Of a stretch of 64,000 nucleotides of DNA, positions 15,744 through 23,034 are shown in pieces. Origin of the DNA: ZC4RG20 sp963702105 (lineage in GTDB: Bacteria; Pseudomonadota; Gammaproteobacteria; Steroidobacterales; Rariloculaceae); contig OY969712.1 of the NCBI GenBank assembly GCA_963702105.1, forward strand, positions 1-64,000, written 5' to 3'. The position numbers and the translations under genes were made by a program. The first letter of the stretch is position 1. Each line of letters begins with the position of its first letter. Under the pieces are notes generated by a model. It searched no databases, was not told the DNA's origin, and saw only the letters and a list, made by a program, of their open reading frames with translations.

Positions 15744-17468
15744 ATGACCGACTCCGACTCCATCGCCTGGTACGACGACCACGTCCGCGAGGTCGCGCCC
15801 CGCTACGAAGCGCTCGCCTTCCCGGACGTCCACGCCTGGCTGCGGCCGCGCCTGCCGTCCGCGGACGGCGCGCTCGTGCTCGACGTCGGCGCGGGCACCG
15901 GCCGCGACGCGGCCTGGCTCGCCGAGCAGGGCTACGAGGTCGTGGCGGTCGAGCCCTCGCGCGCGATGCGCGAGGAAGCCGAGCGCCGGCATCCGCATCC
16001 GCGCATCCGCTTCCTCGACGACCGGCTGCCGGCGCTCGCCCGCGTCGCGCGGCTCGGCACGGACTTCGACGTGATCCTCCTCTCCGCCGTCTGGATGCAC
16101 GTCGCGCCGGCCGACCGTGCGCGCGCGTTCCGCAAGCTCGTCAATCTGCTCAAGCCCGGTGGCTTGCTGGCGCTGACGCTGCGCGATGGCCCCGCGGCGC
16201 CCGAGCGGCGCTTCTATCCGGTCGGGAGCGAGGAGGTCGAGCGCCTGGCCCGCGAGCACGGCGCGTTCGTCGAGCACGTCGGCGCGGCGCCCGACAAGGA
16301 TGGACGGAACAACGTCCGCTGGACGGAGATCGCCGTGCGCCTGCCCGACGACGGCACGGGCGCGCTGCCGCTGCTCCGGCACATCATCCTGAACGACGCG
16401 AAGAGCTCGACCTACAAGCTCGCGCTGCTGCGCACGCTCTGCCGGATTGCGGACGGCACCGCCGGCATGAGCCGCGACGCGGGCGACAGCCACGTGAGCG
16501 TGCCGCTCGGGCTCGTCGCGCTGACCTGGGTGCGGCTCTTTCATCCGCTGATCCGGGGCGATTTTCCGCAGGCGCCGCGGCTCTCGGATGGGCGCGGCCT
16601 CTCGTTCGTTCGGCAAGGGTTCCGCGAGGTCATGAAGCTCCCGGCCGGCGATCTCCGGATCGGGATGCGCTTCGCGGGGGACGGCGCCCGCGCGCTGCAC
16701 GCGGCGCTCAAGGATGCCCGCCGCGCGATCGTCGATCAGCCCACCTTCTACATGACGTATGCGGACGGCAAGCCGATCCTCCGTCCGGTGCCGAGGCGCA
16801 TGGCCGCAAACCCGGCCGAGCTGATGCTCGACGAGCCCTATCTCCTTTCGTTCGGCGAGCTGCAGGTGCCGCGCGAGCTCTGGCATGCCATGCAGCGGTT
16901 CAGCGTCTGGGTCGAGCCCGCGATCGTCGCCGAATGGCGGCGGCTGATGCGCGAATACGCCGAAGCGCAGGGCCGCCGGCTCGACGAGGCGCGCCTGATC
17001 GAAGCGATGACGTGGTCGGAGCCGACGAGAGACGTGCAGCTCACGCGCGCGCGGGCGCTGGAGCTGCTCGAGGAGGGGCGCGTGATTCGCTGCACATGGA
17101 GCGGAAAGGCGCTGACGCCGGGCAATCTCGACATCGACCACTGTTTTCCGTGGTCGGCCTGGCCGTGCAACGACCTGTGGAATCTGCTGCCCGTGCGCCG
17201 CGACGTGAACGGCCGCAAGGGCGCGCGGCTGCCGGCCGCGGCGACGCTACAGAGCGCCGCCGAGCGGATCATCGGCTGGTGGGACGAGGGCTACCGGCGC
17301 GCGGCGAATCCGATCGTGCCCGAGCGATTCGTGCGGGAGGCGGCGGCGAGCTTGCCGACGTTGGCGGAGGAGGGGGAGCCCGCGCTGGGAGATATATATG
17401 AGGCGGTGAATCTGAAGCGCGTGCGGCTGAAGCACGATCAGCGCGTGCCGGAGTGGGCGGCTAATTGA
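15744..17468 (+). CDS. SAM-dependent methyltransferase fused to HNH endonuclease
   Basis: The 574-residue protein has two recognisable domains. Residues 1-200 are a class I SAM methyltransferase with motif I VLDVGAGTGRDAA near 47, VEPSRAM and the post-methylase phrase LLKPGGLLALTLRDGP. The middle (200-400) is of unknown fold. Residues about 445-500 form an HNH module: VIRCTWSGKALTPGNLDIDH, then CNDLWNLLPVRRDVNGRKGA. The fusion could couple methylation with cleavage, or use HNH against unmodified DNA; the substrate is unknown. Partial, decayed copies occur at 5822-6126, 10683-10765 and 14168-14430. Shared bases upstream of the starts suggest duplication of the whole locus. Confidence 0.85.
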   Translation: MTDSDSIAWYDDHVREVAPRYEALAFPDVHAWLRPRLPSADGALVLDVGAGTGRDAAWLAEQGYEVVAVEPSRAMREEAERRHPHPRIRFLDDRLPALARVARLGTDFDVILLSAVWMHVAPADRARAFRKLVNLLKPGGLLALTLRDGPAAPERRFYPVGSEEVERLAREHGAFVEHVGAAPDKDGRNNVRWTEIAVRLPDDGTGALPLLRHIILNDAKSSTYKLALLRTLCRIADGTAGMSRDAGDSHVSVPLGLVALTWVRLFHPLIRGDFPQAPRLSDGRGLSFVRQGFREVMKLPAGDLRIGMRFAGDGARALHAALKDARRAIVDQPTFYMTYADGKPILRPVPRRMAANPAELMLDEPYLLSFGELQVPRELWHAMQRFSVWVEPAIVAEWRRLMREYAEAQGRRLDEARLIEAMTWSEPTRDVQLTRARALELLEEGRVIRCTWSGKALTPGNLDIDHCFPWSAWPCNDLWNLLPVRRDVNGRKGARLPAAATLQSAAERIIGWWDEGYRRAANPIVPERFVREAAASLPTLAEEGEPALGDIYEAVNLKRVRLKHDQRVPEWAAN

Positions 17469-17481
17469 CTAGGGGCGGCGG

Positions 17482-17501
17482 GGGCGAGGACGTCCAAGTT
17501 C
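17482..17501. repeat. 20-base direct repeat, left copy
   Basis: GGGCGAGGACGTCCAAGTTC occurs here and again, identically, at 18071-18090. The two copies enclose the DUF2442/DUF4160 pair. It contains the 6-base palindrome GACGTC. Confidence 0.85.
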
Positions 17502-17564
17502 GCTCGTCCGCCTCGCCACGATAGGCGGTCTGCTTGCCGCCTTTCGCAACGCAGTGGACGCCGC

Positions 17565-17810
17565 TTATTGAATCGCGAGCGCGAGCTTCTCGCGCAGGAA
17601 CTCCGGCGCCAAGTCCGCGCCCTTCGGCCAGACCAAGGTTTTCAGCTCGGGGTGCAGCTGGACTTGCCGGAAGAACGCAACATCGCGCAGCGGCTCGAAA
17701 ACGGGACCGTGCAATTCCCGCGAAAGATCCACCTCGCCCTCGAGTCCGTCGTCGAAGCGAAGCCAGACTATGTACCCGGTCACGTACTCGGCAGCAGTAA
17801 TTCGCGACAT
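17565..17810 (-). CDS. DUF2442 domain protein
   Basis: The 81-residue protein begins MSRITAAEYVTGYIVWLRFD and continues EVDLSRELHGPVFEPLRD and VWPKGADLAPEFL, the DUF2442 pattern. It follows the DUF4160 gene by eight bases on the same strand, the standard arrangement for this two-gene module whose biochemical role is not established. It resembles the orphan DUF2442 gene at 5472-5723. The pair lies within a 20-base direct repeat. Confidence 0.8.
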   Translation of the reverse strand: MSRITAAEYVTGYIVWLRFDDGLEGEVDLSRELHGPVFEPLRDVAFFRQVQLHPELKTLVWPKGADLAPEFLREKLALAIQ

Positions 17811-17818
17811 CACCCGCG

Positions 17819-18076
17819 CTACTCCAGGGGCTCGACCTTGCCGGGCGGCAAGCCGGCTTGAGCCCGGCTCCAAGCGACCAAAAGGTCCGCCTCGTGCATC
17901 TGACGCCACTCTTCGATATGGCCGAGCACACGGGGCGGCAAATATCCGGTCACGCCGCCCGTCCGAATATCGATCGTCCCTTCGTGCTCGCCATACACGG
18001 CATGAAAATGAGGCGGGGCGTGGTCTCGATAATATATCGCCACCACTATCCCGAGGAAGCGGCTCAGCTCGGGCGA
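17819..18076 (-). CDS. DUF4160 domain protein, start codon unclear
   Basis: About 85 residues match DUF4160: PELSRFLGIVVAIYYRDHAP, then HFHAVYGEHEGTIDIRTGG and GHIEEWRQMHEADLLVAWSR. The family normally begins Met-Pro-Glu-Leu, but here the codon before Pro is TCG and lies at the edge of the 20-base repeat. The nearest in-frame ATG (18202) lies upstream within unrelated sequence. The gene may have lost its start when it was inserted at, or recombined through, the repeat. DUF2442 follows. Confidence 0.7.
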   Translation of the reverse strand, partial: SPELSRFLGIVVAIYYRDHAPPHFHAVYGEHEGTIDIRTGGVTGYLPPRVLGHIEEWRQMHEADLLVAWSRAQAGLPPGKVEPLE

Positions 18077-18090
18077 GGACGTCCAAGTTC
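18071..18090. repeat. 20-base direct repeat, right copy
   Basis: Identical to 17482-17501. On its right side the minus strand carries the C-terminal codons of a second DUF4160 gene, so the repeat is a junction between two DUF4160 sequences. Confidence 0.85.
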
Positions 18091-18138
18091 CAGCGGTTCG
18101 ATTTTGCTGGGCGGTACGCCTGCCTGCGCCTGGCGCCA
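18088..18138 (-). pseudogene. DUF4160 C-terminal fragment
   Basis: The minus strand reads WRQAQAGVPPSKIEPLE, matching the C-terminal WSRAQAGLPPGKVEPLE of the adjacent DUF4160 gene. Only about 17 codons remain, directly upstream of the repeat. It shows that a second DUF4160 gene once ended here. Confidence 0.55.
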
Positions 18139-18173
18139 TGGCCCATGCCACCGACGTGGGCTTGGCTGCTGTC

Positions 18174-18506
18174 CTATGCCGATCGGTCGTCCAGAGCCTC
18201 AAGCCGCTTCAATGTATCCGGATACCGTCGGACCATGAGAATGAGCGCCGCCGCCTGTGCGTTCGGCTTGGCGCGCCCTTGTTCCCAGTTCTCGAGCGTG
18301 CGAGTGGAGACTCGAAGGCGGCGCGCGAAGACGGCACGCGACACACGAAGATGTTCTCGAGTAGCGCGAATCGTGGCGGCGTCGATTTGCAACGGACGCC
18401 GATCCTCGACGACGTGCGTCTTCAGCGTGATCTTCCCCTTGCGTTGCTCGCCCATCGCGTCGACGCCATCCATCAACTCCTCGAACAACTTTCGTTTGGC
18501 CTTCAT
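18174..18506 (-). CDS. XRE-family antitoxin (HigA-like)
   Basis: The 110-residue protein (MKAKRKLFEELMDGVDAMGE) has a helix-turn-helix at about 45-85 (IRATREHLRVSRAVFARRL, TLENWEQGRAKPNAQ) and ends ALILMVRRYPDTLKRLEALD. It would bind the toxin and repress its own operon, probably at the palindrome at 18673-18689. Its ATG overlaps the toxin stop (ATGA), indicating translational coupling, toxin first. The toxin has lost its central segment, so this antitoxin may no longer have an active partner here. Close paralogue of 7419-7751. Confidence 0.85.
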   Translation of the reverse strand: MKAKRKLFEELMDGVDAMGEQRKGKITLKTHVVEDRRPLQIDAATIRATREHLRVSRAVFARRLRVSTRTLENWEQGRAKPNAQAAALILMVRRYPDTLKRLEALDDRSA

Positions 18507-18664
18507 CGCGATTTCTGCCTTGATATGAGCTCCGATTGCATTGCCCGTTTCAGGATACGCTTCTCGTCTGCCGAAAGATCGATGGCTTCGTCCTTGTCGT
18601 AGACCGTGAGCAGCCATACTTGAGCGTCTGAGAACAAGGGCGTTTCGATGAAGGTCAGCTTCAT
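18503..18664 (-). pseudogene. RelE/HigB toxin with internal deletion
   Basis: The 53-codon frame reads MKLTFIETPLFSDAQ and then directly VWLLTVYDKDEAIDLSADEK and KRAMQSELISRQKSR. The first 11 or so and last 38 residues match a usual RelE/HigB toxin of about 105-110 residues; the middle, with the core strands and most catalytic Lys/Arg residues, is gone. The frame is kept, so a short peptide could still be made and may help initiate translation of the antitoxin. Toxicity is unlikely. Confidence 0.8.
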
Positions 18665-18672
18665 GTTTGACT

Positions 18673-18689
18673 ATACGCGAGTCGCGTAT
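18673..18689. promoter_or_regulatory. Palindromic operator upstream of RelE/XRE operon
   Basis: ATACGCGA-G-TCGCGTAT is a perfect 17-base palindrome ending eight bases before the toxin ATG on the minus strand. Position and symmetry fit autorepression by the XRE antitoxin. Confidence 0.7.
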
Positions 18690-18982
18690 GGTAGAGAAGC
18701 GCCGACTAATCTGCCGACTGCTTGCGCTGCTGCACGTAGTCGCGCGACGACAGATCGACCTTAGGGGCGCCGGACGCGCGAATACGAGACCCGAATCGTG
18801 GCAAGTCGGCGGGAAGGCCGGCTGCCTCGATTTCCTCGCCGCGTTACCTCGGACGTCCGTCAAGTCGTTAGCACGCGAAACCTTGAACTCCATCCCAGCT
18901 TCAAGCCGGGAATCTCGTCGCCATCGCTTGAATGGAGCTATCCTCCGGCTCCGCTCGGAGTGACCCGGAGTAGCGTCACACG

Positions 18983-19411
18983 ATGACCACGCTCTACGTA
19001 CTGATCGATTACGAGAACGTTCAGCCTAAAGACTTGTCGCTGCTGCAGGGACGCCAGTGCAGGACTTTGGTGTTCGTCGGAAAGAACCAAAAGTTAGCGG
19101 TCGAGTGCGCCAATGCGCTGCAGCCGCACCTCAACGCGCGCGGAATTCGAGCTCGGCGATGCGTGGACATCACGAGCGCCGTTGCCCCGACTTCCGTCGT
19201 TGCTGAACGCGAGAAACTGCTTGCCGCGATAGTCAAAGACCTGCGGAAGCGGGGTGACAAGCGGCCGCGAACTGAAAGGACGCTGATCCGCGCGCTTGTC
19301 GCACGCTTCCCGGCGAAGCTGGCGCCCGATACCGCGATCGGATTCGTTGAAGCATTGCAGAAGAAGGCGCTGATCGCCGTAGAGGACGGGCGCGTCGCGT
19401 ACAAGTTCTGA
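18983..19411 (+). CDS. NYN/PIN-like protein with internal deletion
   Basis: The 142-residue protein begins MTTLYVLIDYENVQPKDLSL then FVGKNQKLAVECANALQP, the start of NYN (PIN-fold, LabA-like) proteins with the first catalytic Asp. It then continues at HLNARGIRARRCVDITS and EREKLLAAIVKDLRKRG. From memory of the family, a segment of some 50 residues between ALQP and HLNARG, containing the remaining catalytic acids, is missing in frame. The C-terminal winged-helix-like part is retained. It is likely expressed but inactive as a nuclease. The ATG at 18983 follows a purine-rich stretch. Confidence 0.65.
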   Translation: MTTLYVLIDYENVQPKDLSLLQGRQCRTLVFVGKNQKLAVECANALQPHLNARGIRARRCVDITSAVAPTSVVAEREKLLAAIVKDLRKRGDKRPRTERTLIRALVARFPAKLAPDTAIGFVEALQKKALIAVEDGRVAYKF

Positions 19412-19548
19412 TCGAGGGTCGTCGGGCAACCGGTGCAGCTCCTCCACCGCCGCTCATATATCGGAAGCTATATTTCTTGCTCGCGCTGCTGAGCGGCCGA
19501 GCGGCCGTCATCCCGCGTACTCGGCCGACCGCATAGCGCATGGCTGCA

Positions 19549-19660
19549 TTACTCGCTCTTCAGTCCTGCTTGTTTGAGAATACTTTTCAAACGTTCCCGG
19601 AGCCAAGGCGTCCGAGAGCTTTCCCCCAACCGTCACGCGGCCGGGCCCTGTTGACCCATT
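19549..19660 (-). pseudogene. HicA toxin C-terminal remnant
   Basis: The minus strand reads GRVTVGGKLSDALAPGT and, after a one-base shift (TTT for TT), LKSILKQAGLKSE-stop. This matches the end of HicA toxins (TVAGK...PGTLKSILKQAGL). The N-terminus with the catalytic His is not evident. The rest of 19412-19753 shows no gene. Confidence 0.5.
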
Positions 19661-19753
19661 CCGAGTCGGGAACAGCTCGTGCAAATCGGCATCGATGAGG
19701 ACGAGGTGGGGACAGAGTGGAGGAGAAAAAACGGCAGGCTGCCGCACGAGATG

Positions 19754-20587
19754 TCAACTTTTCTCGCTCTCGAACAACGCTTCCAGGCTGTCCACTTCGA
19801 GCAGACGCTCGGCCCATTGATCGAGCTGGTCGGACGAAGCGCCCTGCAGACGCGCCGTAACCCAGTCGGGCAGGTCGCCGAATCGTCGCCGTAGTTGACG
19901 CTGCACGACGTGCGTTGCGCCTTCGCGTAGCCCTTCGCGGTGCCCCTGGCGCAGCCACTCCTGCTCCCACTCCTGCATGCGGGCTTCGATCAGCGTGCCC
20001 ATAGTCTGTAGGTCCTCCACGCCTTCCACGGGGCCTCCGGCCGTCCGCCCGAGTAAACTATAGTTGATCCAGACCACGAACGCGCGCCGCAGGCTCGCCT
20101 GCTCCGGCTGATGCAGCCACTCGAGCAACGACCGCACGACCACGAGTATTTCCTCCTCGCTGCGGCTGTTTTCGAGCCGAAATAGCGCCGCGACCAGATT
20201 GCGGAGTGAGAGGAGCTCGTCTTTGCCGTAGCGGCCTTCGTCGATGAGCAGATAACGGGCTCGCGGCTGGTAGCGCTCGAGCGCCCGCGGCCCGGGTTGA
20301 AGCAGTGCAGCCAAATCTTCCGGTGCTCGCCAGCGCGCGGCGCCGTTGTAGAGCACGATCGCCAGGACGGGCGGCAGCCGTCCATCGGCGGCAAGCTGGC
20401 GCACGCGCCACACGATGTCGTCGCTGCGCTCCCGCAAGTCATCGCTGATGTAGCTGCTGCCGACCTTCTCGAGCGATTCATAGTCGAGCTGGCTCAGCCA
20501 CTCCTCCTTGACGAAGCCCTCGAGCAGATCGCGGACCATTTCGGCGTGCGAGAAGAGCAGCTTGTAGGCGTGGTCCTGATCCGCCAT
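19754..20587 (-). CDS. Rpn-family protein lacking the catalytic segment
   Basis: The 277-residue protein (MADQDHAYKLLFSHAEMVRD) is highly similar throughout to the Rpn nuclease at 10775-11737. However, it passes from DDIVWRVR straight to QLAADGRLPP: a 41-residue in-frame deletion removing WGEDWIYVYLLLEF and the following E-x-Q and helix. That is the PD-(D/E)XK active site, so the protein should be nuclease-dead. The reading frame, N-terminus and C-terminal DUF4351-like tail (LRRRFGDLPDWVTARLQG) are preserved, suggesting recent loss or retention as a structural or regulatory protein. Confidence 0.85.
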   Translation of the reverse strand: MADQDHAYKLLFSHAEMVRDLLEGFVKEEWLSQLDYESLEKVGSSYISDDLRERSDDIVWRVRQLAADGRLPPVLAIVLYNGAARWRAPEDLAALLQPGPRALERYQPRARYLLIDEGRYGKDELLSLRNLVAALFRLENSRSEEEILVVVRSLLEWLHQPEQASLRRAFVVWINYSLLGRTAGGPVEGVEDLQTMGTLIEARMQEWEQEWLRQGHREGLREGATHVVQRQLRRRFGDLPDWVTARLQGASSDQLDQWAERLLEVDSLEALFESEKS

Positions 20588-20718
20588 CGCGCCCCATCCT
20601 TGTGTGCGCTATGTCTTCATGCTTCATGCGAATTCGCAGGTTAGCGCGATCATGAATCGAAGCGAGGTTCGATTCCGGTGCTTGCGTCGAGATTCGCGTC
20701 CCTCGGATCTTGCCAGCC

Positions 20719-21659
20719 CTACGCTCCGTCCTCCGCCTCGAACCCACCCCGCTCGAAGCAATGCTCGTTATGCCACCGCAAAAACTCCGCCGCCGGCCCC
20801 TCCCGCGCCTCGCTCGGCATGACCGCGAGCGTCTTGCCGTGGTAGGCGTAGTACTCGCGTCCGTTCGCGAACTCCTCGCGGATCCGCCGGCTGACCTCGA
20901 TCCTTAGCTCCGGCGTCACGGTGACGTAGCCGCGATCGAAAAGAATGTGCAGATCGGAGCGGAGCAGGAGCCCGTTCGACACGCGGTGCGGTCCCGCCGC
21001 CGCGTACGGTTGAATATGGGCCGCTTGCAGCACCGGCAGCGTGCGCTCGCCGCTGATCGCGCAGCGCTTCTGGTAGGCATCCGTCACGAGCACGCGGAAC
21101 GCGCCCTGCCCGAGTCGAACTCGCGCGAGATAGTCCCCGCCGTATCGCGGCGCGCCGTCCTTGATCTCGCGGAGCCGCGGGTCGAGCGCGAGGCGTGCGA
21201 GCACCTCCTGCCAGAGCGCACGACCCGCGGGCGCCGCGTCGTCGTAGCTCTCGCCTTGGACGATGTTCGGCGCCCAGTCGGGACCTGAATCCACTCGTCC
21301 TCGCGCCAGAAGAAGGGCTCCGTCAGGATGTTGCAGCCGACGGTCGGATCGGGTCCCGGCTCCGCGTCGCGGCGGTAGCGCCGGATGCGCGCGCGAAAGG
21401 CGCCCGCATCGGCGACGCCGTTCTTCACGCCGAAGGCCGACCAGGCGAGCGAGCACGGCAGCGCCGTGTGACGCACGAAGAAGCCGCCGCCGACGATGAA
21501 GTTGCGCGGGCTGTGCAGCTTGAACAGAAACGGCTCGCCGGGTTGGAGGAGCTTGAACTGCCGGCTCCCGCTCGGCTGCCAGAAGTTCACCTCGTCCGGC
21601 GTGAGCTCGCGCAGGAACGAGAACCAGTCGTCGTCGGTCACGCCGACCCAGATCTTCAT
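20719..21659 (-). pseudogene. HNH endonuclease (second gene of pair), one frameshift
   Basis: From ATG 21659 the frame reads MKIWVGVTDDDWFSFLREL, FKLLQPGEPFLFKLHSPRNF and GCNILTEPFFWREDEW, then loses frame at about 21283. The rest continues in another frame: DWAPNIVQGESYDDAAPAG, RCAISGERTLPVLQAAHIQP (the HNH Cys and His), SNGLLLRSDLHILFDRGYVT and a C-terminal tail. A 1-base gain or 2-base loss would repair a protein of about 310 residues. It resembles HNH proteins of the YDJ/AAV type seen as single genes in other bacteria. The start overlaps the first gene's stop (ATGA). Confidence 0.8.
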
Positions 21660-22522
21660 GGCTCGTGGTGCGTGACGATTCCGGCAGCGCCGCGGCCGGC
21701 ACTTCGAAACAGCGCGTAGCGAAGCTCGAGCGCGTCGGGATCCGGCCGGTGCTCGCGACGCCCCGGCACGTGCAGCCGTTTGCCCGTGCATGCCTTGAAG
21801 ACCGTGCCGAAGCATCGGTTCGTCCTGCTCTTCGAGGATGTCCGCACGGACCTCGATCACGGCGTCCGGCCGAATGCCGATGAGGTTGCGATCGAACGCG
21901 GCGTGGTGGATCGAGCACGCCGCCAGCCCTTTCCGGATCACCGGCACGCCCCGCGGATCGCTGTCGGGGATGATGTGGCTCGCCTCGAGCAGCTCGCGGC
22001 GGCGGAGCCGGCAGAGCGCGCACTGATTGCCGTAGGCCGCGAGCACGCGCTCGCGGAAACTCTGCTGGTGAAGACGCGCCTGCACGGTCCGCATGATATA
22101 GGCGCGCCGCGGCGCCGACTCCTCGTCGGCCGCGGCCGCCGGCACGCCCCGCGAGAGCGTATCGGCGATTGTGTCCCGAATAAATAGACGAGCGGCGTGC
22201 GCCGGCGCATCGCCTCGCGCAGGCCGACGTTGTCGCGATGCCGAGGGTCGGTGCCGCGATAGCGATAGAGGAGCCGATGGTCGTCGGCGAAGCTGTCCTC
22301 GTACGGGCCATCGGGCGAGGTGCGGAAGGAGAGGGGGATCTCGGGCAGGACCTTCGGCTTGAAGATGCCCTGCATGCTGACGAGCGGCACCCGCCGGCCC
22401 TGCCGCGTGGGGCTGCGGCGCAGGAGCTCCCATGGGAGGACGTCGCCGTGAAGTGCAGTCTGGCGCTCGAGCCAGTCGAAGATGGCTCTTTGGATAGGGC
22501 GGTCCTGCGCGTCGGGAGACAT
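21656..22522 (-). pseudogene. HNH endonuclease (first gene of pair), deletion and frameshifts
   Basis: From ATG 22522 the frame matches the intact gene at 8150-9109 (IFDWLERQTALHGDVLPW ... RRRTPLVYLFG). A deletion then fuses it out of frame to DTIADTLSRG, losing about 30 residues (LMEGRYLPIWPVFVVGDDP onward). The HNH part follows (CALCRLRRRELLEASHII, LAACSIHHAAFDRNLIG), and a second shift occurs near MHGQ before RLHVPGRREHRPDP. Two indels and one deletion make it non-functional as a single protein. Confidence 0.82.
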
Positions 22523-22637
22523 GGGCGCGAGGATAAAGCAATGTAGCGAGATGTGGATATTTCCCGGTCGCCGAGCGGCTGGCCGTGTTTCTCTTGACAA
22601 GGATCTCGTTTGGCGCCGACGCGGTGGTCGTGCGTGC

Positions 22638-22665
22638 TTGATCCGAGCTGCGCAGTGGATATAGT
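22638..22665 (+). promoter_or_regulatory. Putative sigma70 promoter of higBA
   Basis: TTGATC (22638-22643) and TATAGT (22660-22665) are separated by 16 bases and lie 40 bases upstream of the HigB-like start. Confidence 0.4.
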
Positions 22666-22704
22666 TCTAGCTCCGTGTGCCGAGCGACTTAAGGACGCCT
22701 CGAC

Positions 22705-23034
22705 TTGGATCTCGCCTTCAGCACCCGAGAACTCCGCCAAATCTGCGAGAGCGCCGAATGCGGCCTCAACATGTTCGGACCGGGACTCAGCGGCCTCCTA
22801 AGAGAGCGCTTGGCCGACTTCGTAGCAGCGAGATCTCCCGCCGACCTTCTGGTGGGAAACCCCCGCGTCGTTGTGAGTCCCGATGGCGAACACATGGCGG
22901 TGAGTCTCGAGGATGGATACGAAGTCAGGTTCTCAGCGAACCATCCGACTAATCCGACTACGGAGTCAGGTAATATCGACTGGCCTAGAGTGAGTCGCAT
23001 CAAAATTATTGGAGTCAGCCGTGGCAATGCGTAG
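22705..23034 (+). CDS. HigB-like toxin (RelE superfamily)
   Basis: The 109-residue protein starts at a TTG and reads MDLAFSTRELRQICESAECG, then LLRERLADFVAARSPADLLV and HMAVSLEDGYEVRFSANHP, ending VSRIKIIGVSRGNA. This is the pattern of small HigB killer proteins that pair with large XRE-ImmA antitoxins. Such toxins are ribosome-dependent or free mRNA interferases by family; activity here is inferred. It overlaps the next gene, and both lack damage, making this one of only two or three intact toxin-antitoxin pairs in the window. Confidence 0.7.
   Translation: MDLAFSTRELRQICESAECGLNMFGPGLSGLLRERLADFVAARSPADLLVGNPRVVVSPDGEHMAVSLEDGYEVRFSANHPTNPTTESGNIDWPRVSRIKIIGVSRGNA

Noticed and set aside
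20719..22740. A 673-codon minus-strand fusion protein
   Set aside because: It joins out-of-frame pieces of two HNH genes; the real reading passes through frameshifts at the two loci.
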